DNA from: Apostichopus japonicus
Lineage: Eukaryota > Echinodermata > Holothuroidea > Aspidochirotida > Stichopodidae
Length of the DNA: 64,000 nucleotides
Assembly (NCBI RefSeq): GCF_037975245.1
Contig: NC_092568.1
Location: 28,921,501 to 28,985,500, forward strand
Direction of reading: 5' to 3'
Within the stretch, counting starts at the first letter, position 1. Each line of letters starts with the position of its first letter. The notes beneath the pieces were generated by a model. The model searched no databases and was not told where the DNA came from. It saw nothing but the letters and a program-made list of their open reading frames with translations. Made by a program: the position numbers and the translations under genes. Below are positions 41,501-53,500 of this stretch, piece after piece.

Positions 41501-44418
41501 TGGCCATCCAGTGATGGCCATCCAGTGATGGCCATCCAGTGATGGCCATCCAGTGATGGCCATCCAGCGATGGCCATCCAGCGATGGCCATCCAGCGATG
41601 GCCATCCAGCGATGGCCATCCAGCGATGGCCATCCAGCGATGGCCATCCAGCGATGGCCATCCAGCGATGGCCATCCAGCGATGGCCATCCAGCGATGGC
41701 CATCCAGTGATGGGTAGCGTTTCCAAGTGAGAACTTCTACCTAGACTTAGAGACCACATTACTTTTGTGATTTAGTGTGTAAGTGAATGGGGCTTTTAAT
41801 GGGTGTATGCTACCCGATGACTTAATACATAGGCCTAAGCCTATCATACCACAGGTCAAACCACCATATCTATAGTACGCAACGACTTTGTTTCGGTAAG
41901 AGTTTACGTGTGGTCACCGTCTCTTTTTGTGAAGTTTAAGATGTTTACAGCGCTTAAAATCCGGAATGATGTTTAGGTACCATAAAGTTGTACATCCTCC
42001 TGAAAAGTTAACCATCATCGACAAATAGTACTAAATGAATCTAAAGAAGTGACTTTATTTTGGCATATCTGCAGTCGTCATCATTCGTTTTTGCTTGGAT
42101 ATTGATGAGGATGAAATAAACTATACTGAGGGTCTCAAAATTGTGAGGACTGAAGTTAACATAAGCGTTTTAGACAGTTTTAGTTGAAACAGGAACACTC
42201 CACAGTGAGAGCTGACAGATGGGCTCGGGAGCACTATGGTAAACTGCAACCTATTCTAGCTCAAAACGTTAACGATTATAGTGGCACAATAAACGTGGTT
42301 AATCTGTATAATAGGCGGAGGCCTATACCAAAATATGATCGGATGCAAGTGGCGAAAATTTCTTGAAGCGTGCAACCTCGGTAACTGTTGTTGAGGCATT
42401 GACCCGTTCCATTCCATCTTCCATGGTACCAACGCACAGATGAATATGATATTTCTGTTTATACACAACTGCAACTCTGTCAAAGGGATTTTCATGTTTC
42501 CTTTTGTAAATACGCAACCAATATGGTCAAAAGTTTATTGTGCTAGGCATAAGTACCGGCGTGCTCGTGGACTTATAGGAGCATGTCGTGTAGTGGATGT
42601 AATGAGTTCATTGTAGGGGATTACTTCTCCGGTCTGAACAAACTTTCTTCGAAGTATCTGATGAGAAGGGGCCGGAGAAATAATGGGGCATATTAACATT
42701 GGAAGAAAAAAACGAGGGCAGTGATATAATTGGCCCCTGGGTGAATATCGTACATGTACTTATGCAACCGAGAACCTGGTGGTACTGCACTAGAAAAATC
42801 ATCACGTGACTAAAGTCTCGATTGTTAGCAGATAAGAAGCCGGGAAGAATAATAAATTACATGTGATTCTTTCCTTTCCGTGCGCAGGTTTTTGCCTTTC
42901 ATTATCGATTACATACATAAGTATTTAATGTACCACGTTCAGGATATATAAGCGAATTCCGAAGCTGCGCGATACAAGTCTTGCTTCTCTGCTGGAACTG
43001 TTCCGTAGTTACAAATCCGTTTTTTTTTCACTCGAGGAGGTTGTGAGAAATCAATGCCTCTGCAATATCAGTCATATCAGGCTAATCATATATATTATTT
43101 GCACCATCATCGTTGACATCCATCCGTCGAACGGTAGAGATGTTTTAAAGAGAACTCAACGGAACGTGCAACCCTGACACTCCAAGCCTGTGTGCAATAA
43201 CTATAGCTAGTTTACAACAGACTCAGGTGGACAGCTACATGATCATTGGGGACCTGGTCGAATGTGCATGGGGACCCATGACCTGCTAGGCCCTATGTCT
43301 GACCGTATCCCCTCCACACCGTCCTCTCAGAATAACATATACATGCAAATATTATACTAAAACATGGCGCGTTTACGGTACCACAAGACACTCAGAATAA
43401 AGTTGTCGGTCGTATTTTAATGCAAGAAGGTCAGAAAGTCCCTGTAAGTCTGTTTTGGTATTTCATTCCCACATACATGAGCGTCGGCCTCAGAATAAAA
43501 TATACTCTACCGGAAGAGTTTCCGAAGGTGACAAGTTCCCTTCCTCTTCACCACACTACACATACACCACCCACCACCACCATCAACAACAACATTACGT
43601 AACGCTCTAAAGAGTCAACAATACGACTTTTCTCGTCACTTTTTCCCTTCTTTATGCCATGACTTACCGTAATGGTACCCTGTTCCTTGAGGACACATGG
43701 CACGATATCGAGCTGGAAAAAATAAAGAGAAAGCGAAGAAATGTAAACCAACAGCATATAGTGAAAAAGTGCAAAACATTCCATCGCAAGCCTGGTTCAC
43801 AAATGATGCCTTAGAAAGCATCACTTGAAATCCTGCACTTGCTGTAAACTATGGGCTTATCAATATATACTTCTTTAACAACACCAGCTTTCGTGCGAAG
43901 CAAGCACGCACAGCACATCTGTTATCATGATATACAACATTATAAACCAATGAATATTTAAAGCAGCTGGTTGCATTACAATGCTAATTTGATACAATCA
44001 AACAACCTTGATTCACCTCTCACCAGATCCTCTCGTTAATTTGCTGTCTAATTCTCAGGTGCAGCGTTCCATGGGAAGTTATTTGACGGCAATAACAACT
44101 TCCGATCAGAATTTCAAACATGAAAAAACTTTATGACTACAACTTTGACCCTAAATGAAAACGGTTACAGTCTTATTTAGAAGCCATACAGGTGTTGATG
44201 TTTGTCTTGAAAGTAAACTCTTTAATAATATTATATTAAACAACCTTACACCAATGTATATACTAATTCTACTCATGTATTCGTATCCATGGAGACGTTA
44301 TGTCGAAACACGCAATCAACTGCTTTAACGCATATATTTATTTAGAGCTTAAACGGTTGTCTGCATATAAGGCAAGCGTTGTTTATGTGTATTGTATGTA
44401 TGTATGTATATATGTATG

Positions 44419-44501
<83 letters not shown>

Positions 44502-47500
44502 CACACAAACAAAATTCTCCACCACCTGTACATGGGACTTTGGGGGAATATCCATTCCCAAAGGTAGGCGATCTAAAACATAAAACATTCCTAGGTTCAT
44601 TGATAAACTTGAAGGCTATTTTCACACATATGGCGAACAGGAGATTGCTATATTATATCGAGGTATCGATATGGAAAGGAAAATGGCAAGAACATAGAAG
44701 AACCCTTGTAGAGATACGTACAACAAATAACACACTATATTACACAGCTTAATGTAAAAAACATTTGTATGAAGAGAAAGTTAATCGATCAATGCACCAA
44801 TACAGACAAACCACATCCAGACACATGCTGGAATGACATCACGATTTTACAATGACCAGTCCTCGACAGACGATTCGTGCGCTCAATCATCTTTCTGGCA
44901 CTGTAAAAGGCAAAATATAACTCCTGACAACTTTCCCCTTTAAAATACCAGTGCTTCCCTGTCTATAAACTGACCTACCAGTATGATAATTGTTATTTGG
45001 TACAAATCTTCCAACCCCCTCTATCACCCCACCGAGAGACAAGAATATTTCTATGAAAGCCCCAACCGTCATTAAAGCGTTTAAAGATCATCATCATTGG
45101 CGCCACATTTCAGCACGCTTAAAATTGCTAGAAGCTTTCAAATCTACTTTCCTAGCTGCTCTGATCCTCCAAATAGGTCCATAAACATTGAGGGATCTTA
45201 ACATTGATCATTTAGTGTCACACTTGAGAAACTATATTTGAGCCTGGGTGACCATTATCGCACTTTCTAGCATATTTGAGGGCAATGCTGATAATATCTT
45301 AGAAGTGAAGTTGCCCGGGACATGAAGGGGTACCACTTCAATAAGTTAACACTACCGTGGTTCCATAGCAGTTACCCATTTTGGTGACCAGTTATCATAA
45401 AACACGTTTACACGCAGTTCTTGGCAGATTAATCATTGAAGGATTTTGTTTTGTCGTCGAAAAATAAGAAAATAAATTTTCCTTGAATGTGCATGATACT
45501 TACCCGAGTTACGCTGCGGGCAGGTTACACACGAAGGTCCCCAAGCGGCTCCAAGACTGCAACAACATTGCATCTGCGAGGTCATTAGACTAGAACCAGC
45601 CGTTGCGTAGCATACTCCATTGATAACAGTTCGGTAGCACATCTGACGAGTCTCCACTGCCGTAGCAAGAAAGAGAAAACACACAGTCAGACATAAAATA
45701 AAAATCCCCATCGTGAAAAAGCTCACTCACGGAAACAGCAACTGTTCAGATGCAGCAGGACGATACCAATATATAGGCACACATATATACATATATATGA
45801 TATATATATATTATATATATATATACAAGTATATCGTGCGAGGCTGATACTTCTTCTACTGATATCTAAAAACACACTGAGCAGTTCGTTCGCTGCGTGG
45901 GAACAGTTTTCATTTGAGGATTATCACATACGATGAGGCCTACCACGTCCATTGTATGTTGACACAAGCCTAGCCACACATGTAATCTGCTCGTTAGTTT
46001 CGCTCGGGTCGAAAGACAAAACGCAAATAGTGGAGACAAGCAAATCTTTGATTGGTATCTATAGTACACACTACTGCAGTAGGCACCTATTAGCTATCGT
46101 TGGATGGTTTGCCATCGTAAATGAATTTGTCCCTAGATAAACCAGCTGGTATCCACAACCATGCATACATGTAGCCTGAACTGAGATATATGACCACTGA
46201 TATACAAACAAAACCACATAAAGTTTACAAAAGGGATCGTAAAAGGGCGGGATGTTGTCGTTAGATCTCCCTGAAAATACTGAGAGAGCTAAACACGAGA
46301 GTCAGTGGGTATCTATTGGGACTGAATTGAAGTTATTCCGGTTGGTTTCCAGCATTGAATTACTTCTTCCCGGGCGGACTTGTGCTAAATAAAGAGAAAC
46401 CAGCAGTCCTATGAATTGTTTCCGTTTTCGATTACTGGTATTGAAAGTATCATTTAGGGCAAAGGGGGGGGGGGGGGGAAGCTACAGGATATTCCTTGAA
46501 TGTTTTTGTTTGGCAAAAGCAGGTCCGATTACCTGTCGCTCTCTGGCGTCATAAATAAACAGAAACCGAGCGTATCAAACAGCCTGAATAGAGAGCTTAT
46601 AGAGAAAGCAGATGGGATGAGATGAATGTTTATATTTGTGACAGTGAGGAATTCCCCAGTGCTATTATGTTGATAAATTGGCTATACAGATGGGGGATCT
46701 TGACCTTTTATACTCCCCCAGGGATAGGTTAAAATGGTATCTTGTGATCTATATAGCCATCGTTTGCCACTTACTCTAATGCCACTTAGGGTTAGGGTCA
46801 AAAAGTCATTACTCTGAATGCATCCTGCCGGCTTGTGTATGCAAGGGAAGCACAGTGAGGGGGAGTAGTGAGAGGCAGGGGAAGGGGTGGCGTCAGGGTT
46901 CCTTCTTGCCCTAATGTTGGGCAAATGTCCCGATTTGTGTATATTCCATCACTTCCACAACCCCAGGTATAACAATTCTAAAGACAGAGGGCAGAATCAG
47001 AATTGTGTTAGTAATATCACTCTAACTTCAAAGCATCTCTTCTTTTTGGGTGTGGATATTTACTCCATACTAATAAATAACGCATCATCATACTTTAAGC
47101 AGGTTGGGTAGTATATAGGGAGACGGAGGAGGGGGGGGGGGGGTCAAGCTCACGACGGTTACAAAGGTACTAACTACATAGCTAACAGATCTAAAATGAG
47201 TAAAAGTAAGTTGGCCTGACGTTTCGATCCTAGCAGGATCTAAGCTTCTTCATAGGCTAAATGACAAGTAACAGTATAACAGACGGGACAGAAACACGCA
47301 CAGAATACAGACAGGTTAATGAGCATGGTGAACACAAAGAGATAGATGTAATGGGATTAGTAGACAAGGGATGGAGAGAAGAAAGAAAGAAACCTTCCCC
47401 CTGTTGGTGTCTTTCTTTCTTCTCTCCATCCCTTGTCTACTAATCCCATTACATCTATCTCTTTGTGTTCACCATGCTCATATTAACCTGTCTGTATTCT

Positions 47501-50500
47501 GTGCGTGTTTTTGTCCCGTCTGTTACTGTTACTGTTACTTGCCATTTGGCCTTTGAAGAAGATCCTGCTAGGATCGAAACGTCAGGCCAACTTACTCTTA
47601 CACATTCTCCTACACAGGCTCTCTAGTGGATAAGCAGTTTGCTAACAGTTTTATTTTATTGAGATATAAAATGACGATTTTTTAAATTACAAGATGGAGA
47701 CAAAAAAAGTTAGTGTGGAGAACTAGAGCGGGGGGGGGGGGGGGGGGGTGGGGGTAGAAGCAATCGCGGACTGTTGTGCGCTGGGTAACCTGCAAAAATC
47801 ACTGTTCCGGCAGGTGTCCGGGAGAGATAACACATTGGACAGGCAACTGCCGCATTCACGATCCATCCTCTCTTGTTATATATAGGCCTATAAGTATAGG
47901 ATTGAGTGCTTAGTTCACTGACTGCCCTAACAACTCCCTGGAAATACCCATTTGGTGACCTATTGTTATTATTATTATCATTGTTTTTTTATGAAATGTC
48001 AAAAATAGATCAACTACGTTAAATACGCTCAATTATTGAATGTCAATTTACACTCACCTTCCGCGTTTTGTGCAAATGCTTACCTCTTCCTCTAAGTAAC
48101 CCTCTCAACGTTGCTTTAAAATACCCACCAACCCATATACCAATACCTCCATGCTTCCTTAATTAAAACATACTAGATAATATCTTTCTCTGATACCTCT
48201 ACCCCCCCCCCCCCACTCCTCCCCTCCCCACGTCCTGCCCCTCGAAAAGGTTTCTATCCGCCTGCATAGTTACCGCAACTTTACTACTATGACCTGTTTA
48301 CTAATTAGTCTAATATTTTCTTACCGCATGAATCTCTATCTACAACATTCCCACCCCTCTCCCACTTTTCTCAAGTTGAAAGAGTATAAAAGAGTAGTTA
48401 GCTCTACTCTAACGGTGTTCGAATCTACGTACTTAGAAATGAATGTTGAGCGCCCTACCAACGGAATTACTATTCAGCAATGTGTGTTGGCGGCGGTTCC
48501 CTAATTACTTCTTTGTTGAGGGTATAGGCCTGTACCTGTGAAAACCCACAACACCTTACAAACTGTCATTACTGCGTGGGTAGGAATCGCACATCACTTT
48601 CATTATATACAACACAGAAAGCGGCAGGAAAGACGGTTGTAGCGTAAGTATAACAATTCGATTTGGTTACAACGTACGTGCAGCACATCATGAACTGGAC
48701 ACTGTATACGAAAACTTTCAATTTTGAAAGGGCATAGACTAGATTCATTTCCGAGTAAGACGATTAACATGATAGGCTACCGCGATTAATCGTGATATTC
48801 GTCATAAAATGACATCATGGAGAGTCACGTGTGCCTAAAATTAGAGTATTTTTTCTCTCACAGATACTTCGTTTAGTCTGCTTTCAATTAGAGGGCGCAT
48901 TTGGCATTTGCAAATTGGAGTTCCTTTAGAGAGAACTCTTATAGCAAATGTATTACAAAATATTGATCTTTAAGGGGGGGGGGGGTGGCTGGGGGTTACC
49001 ATTACCTAGTGTAATATTGGTTTCAGCAGGTGCAGCACGGGTTCACTTTTACCAACACATCATACCATGATGAAATTTAAGGGAAAAATAAGAACATCCA
49101 CAACGAACCATTTGACATAGACTATAAGACAAAATGGTTGGACCCTGATAAAAGCGATTGGAAACTTAGATATATTTCGCAAATGGAATTATATAGGATA
49201 ATATTGGCCTTCTTAAGTATTATTCACGAGCAACATTTCTATCCCATACTATAAAGATATTATCTGAGATTGTTTCTCCTTGCAAGGCACATATGCATTG
49301 CACCTGTTGCAGTAAAATATTTCTCTGCAGTCAGCTATATACATTTCACAATTTGAATTTCACGCCTATTGGCTATAACTAGCTAGTCAAAAATTGTGAT
49401 ATCAAATCATATTCTGCAATAAAATTATGCTTGTCTCAATATTCGTCTGCTGCGTCTTGACGTATAACTTAAAAAATAAGGGTTTACAATGTATATCAAC
49501 GTGCGCAACATGATGTGTGGTACTTTCAACTGATATTATTGGCAACCTACCCAATATTAGGTTGGTGGGGGGGGGGGGGCAGGCTGGAACCTCTTTTACT
49601 CCTGAGCGCGCTAACAGTCATCCATTATGATACCAGCTGCAGACAAGACTATAAAGCTGTGAGTAAAATCTAACTGAATAATAATTGAGGCCGCATAAGA
49701 GATTGGTTGCTTTGTTGCCTTTTCAAACTATGGGGCGATAATACCATAGCTTATATTTAGATTGTGTGATGCGGCCAGATCTAAATTAGGGCACATTTTT
49801 TCACATCACCGGAAAACTTGGAGAGTAGGCCTATCAATTTTGTAATCAATCCCAAATTAAAGGCATCGCAAAATTGTTCTCGCCCAAGGAATAAGTTACC
49901 AGGCTCGTATACAAGTTCAGTGAGAATGACTTCACGTATCGCATATTTCGACAAGTGTTAATAACGTAAATTAAATGCTTTTATTGTTATATTTTGATTC
50001 GAGCGTCAATTGAGCACACCCAAGGGAGGCTGAAAGCGTTACGGATAACTTGCTTCCCCAAAGCTGAAGATGAGTGAAGCTTTCAAACCTATCACTTGGT
50101 AAGATACTATCCTTTTCCCGCCACGACGTAATGGCTGTCTGCAGACTGAGTCTGATGTTGCTATGGCAGCAAGCACTGTAAAAACAGAAGACATCTTATG
50201 ACATGGTACAAATACTTGCGCAAGATGCCACGAGACCATAGACTCGTAATCCCACCCGCCCTACTTCTTGTTGGAAGAAGATTTTATTACAAATGTGAAA
50301 CATTCCTTGTATAGGTGCTGAGTGACGTAAAATCATAGTAAGGCTATACAGAGGCTGTTAACTAATTGAATTGAACCCAGAATCATTGACCCCACACTCG
50401 CCCACTCCCACCACCCCCCCCCCTCTCCTTTAGCCCTTGGAAATAAGGAATACGTGTCCATAATATACGTTTCCATGTATTGTTCAGTCTTAGTTTCAGG

Positions 50501-53500
50501 ATATCAACAGAACGGTTACTCTTCCTTCTGTCGGGAAAGTCGTCGTATGGGTGAGCACGATAAAAAATAAGCCCTAAATCAGCCAAAATGGCAGATTGTT
50601 CCATGTACATCGAAACTTAAACGATAATACGTTGGATTGACACCGAACACTCAGAAATACTCAAAATGAGTGGTTAGAGGGACAAATATCCTTCTTTCTT
50701 TTTTGTCTTTCCTATTAGGTCCGGTCATTTTCAGTTATATTACCCACCAAATTTTCTGAGTGAAGAGACTGTTTTTCTTTGGTAGGTCTTGCTATGGTTG
50801 AATATTTCTATGGTTCTTTAGTTGGATGTTTTCACGTCTTCCTTTGATATCATTTAACCATACTAGTACTAACTTTTATCTTTATAGCAGATTATTCTTC
50901 GGTACTCACAGACTTGCTCTACTTCCAACGTATATACCCTATAATCTATCAAGAACGTTAGACTTTCGCATACTCACCGAAATTCTGCCTGTTTATGTTT
51001 ACTGTTCATTAATGTCATGTGATCGGTTCTATAGTATTCCATGATATGCATGGGTATGGCTTAAGTCGAAGGATACCGTCAGTCACCGCGCATGCGCTGT
51101 AGATGTTATTATGCACATTCCGACCGACAAGAGTTCCAATATGGCGTGGACTCGATGTCAACCGGTCTTAACAAGGCATGGACGCATTGCGTCTAGTGTA
51201 TAGAGTATATGTTCGTACAAAGACCGTTACAGTATTAAGTTGAGACCTTCATTAAGTTTATGTATTTAAATGCAAAGTGATTATTTTCTCACGCACAATG
51301 TTATAGTGGTTGAAACGAATCAATCCTCAATATGATGCAGTTGCAAGTACTGTTTAGTAAACGACACAAAAACGATATGCATAACATTCATGTTGGACCC
51401 CTTTTGAAATTCTGAATGCTGGTTCAACTTGCTGATTTTCTGTAGGTTAAGAAGGAAACATTTTACACGTGACACTGGATAGTACCTGTATGAATGAGCC
51501 ATCGAGGTAAACCGCTGACTGGGGTGTGAGGGGCATTGCACCATAGCATGTAGTCGCGGCATTGATCTACTGACGACAAAGTTAAACATGCTGCGCCGAA
51601 ACATGACTCTAATGGAGACAAATTAACTGTTCCCGAAAATTTGGACAAACAGGTAAGGACAGCGGTAGGTTTATATAAGCCTACATGCAGTGTCAGTTTC
51701 TTCTTTCACACCATGATTGTAAAGGTATATGACGTTTTCGATATTAATGTATTTCATTTCCACGTAAAAAATACAAACATCCATCGTTATTAACACAACA
51801 TGCCATAGATAACTGCATAGGTGCGTGATGGTGTGATAAATGCAGGGGAGAGAAGGGGAGTTTTGTGGCGATTTTAGTAACGTTATGATTCTGACGGTAC
51901 AAGAAAGTGTAAGTATACTTGCTGGTACACCGGTATATATTTGACCAGCCAACCCACCCACCCACCCACCTCACCCACCCCTCATCAGTTGAATCCAAAG
52001 TACGCCATCTTGGAGAATTCTTATATACTTGTCTTTGATGTCTCCGTCTCCTTTTTGGTCTTTTTCTTCCCTTTTTCTTTTAATGGGAGGGGGGGAGGGG
52101 GAATTGAAGTGTCTATATCCTTTGAGATTTCAATAATTCCATTGGGTATAAGTTAATACAAAACTTTCTCGTATACAAACAACACAATTCACGACCTCAA
52201 ACGCGTTGGTATGCTTTGTTGATTGAAGGTGGTATTGCTCACCATATGGAACAGAAGGCAGAAATGTGAAAAGGGGGGGGGGGTGGGGGAGTTGAACTAA
52301 AATCAGCATCTGTTCACTTCCGTGAAGATTAAGATCTAAATAAATCTCACGTATAACTATAAAAAAATAAATGAGTAAATAAATAAATCAAATTTGAGAT
52401 AAAAGGAACAGCTCTTAGTTATAGAGAGGCGCTATGTATCGGTTGATACTGAAGTTAGTTTCGCATATCAGTACAAACTTACAAAGTCAGGCATGCAGGT
52501 GCGTGAAGCGTGCTAACAATTATGTCCAATACATAATTATGAACGGGTATTTTGTTCATGATCTCCTTAATGTCGTAGCGATATTTTTAGTGCAAAATTA
52601 AAACCAGTAAACTGTTGGGGATGGGAGAATAGAGGAGGGGACGGGAGGGGGCGGGAGGGGGAGGTTTTCCACCATCGTTCTTCCCATTCTGGATCCGCCC
52701 ACTGAAGAAACAAAGTTACGTTGAATTTGGGGGATACGTTGCGGTACTTCCTTTGATGTTGAAGGAGAAGATAGGTAGAATTCAGGAGGGTGCAGGAAGG
52801 GTGCTTGAATAATAGCTAGAAATTTAATGTTGATATTTCAGTCCACAAAAATGTAATTAAAGGTACATGCAGTTGAGTGCTCGTTTTATTTCAAAAGCTG
52901 AATTCAGGTTTCAAAGATGTTCAATTTTGTTAATGAGTTAAAGCTCTTTTAAGATTATACATGGTTTATGACGTCATCACCTCAGTGCAGTTCTAGATGT
53001 TGCTGTTACTATATTGTTCCATAAATTTTAATAACTCAGCCGATTTATGATTAATTTTGTGTTCGTTTAATGTCATATATAGTCACAACGTTATTTTGAA
53101 GTAAAAGTCGGATTATTATATCAATGGCTTACATCAGTCCAACACACACGCATCTTTTATAGCGGGGACTAGGCTCTATACGTCATGGGCCATGTGTATC
53201 TCACCAGAACAACTTTTGAAAGACGGCGAAGATTACTTTATATCACATTGGAAATAAAGGACAGAGTAATCGATTACCAGCCAGGCAATCAGGACATCAC
53301 CCCAAGAAAACCATCAATCAATAATACTACTCAATTCGTATTGGTTCTAGCTCTATTAGTGGTGTAAGCAGCAGGGAGGGAGGTGAGGGGGGGGGGGTTG
53401 GGTGGGTGGCATGTTGGCAATATCACCGTCACCGTGATAGTAAGAATCTAAATGATAATCGTTCGTCAATTTTGGTATAGCTAAGATTATCGAGTTCGAG

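Larger units (their letters stand above)
32676..43667 (-). other. 11-kb intron with nested transposons and arrays
   Basis: Separately listed: the hAT-like unit, the nested inverted repeat, the hairpin array, a truncated SINE tail, an AT microsatellite, the 14-bp array and orphan termini. From about 32.9 kb rightwards TAGGCCTA motifs appear. 36800-38550 and 42000-43660 show nothing I can name. Confidence 0.7.
43713..45503 (-). other. Intron within TB1
   Basis: Contains the TATG/TA microsatellite listed below and a diverged copy of the 53-bp repeat at 45246-45297. Nothing else. Confidence 0.7.

Noticed and set aside
41357-41759. Three overlapping minus-strand frames of 76-110 codons with W-P-S-L-D-G-H repeats
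   Set aside because: Direct result of a stop-free 14-bp repeat period.
44300-44752. 150-codon plus-strand frame rich in Tyr-Ile
   Set aside because: It runs through the TA/TATG microsatellite and has no recognisable protein sequence on either side.
45504-45726. Apparent signal peptide ([18 protein letters not shown]) directly before TB1
   Set aside because: The hydrophobic stretch is the pyrimidine-rich 3' end of the intron, followed by a good CAG acceptor. An upstream cbEGF exon (58287) joins TB1 in the right phase, so TB1 is internal.
51463-51648. Cysteine-containing minus-strand frame (four or more Cys)
   Set aside because: Spacing fits neither EGF nor TB, and no splice sites in phase 1 flank it.
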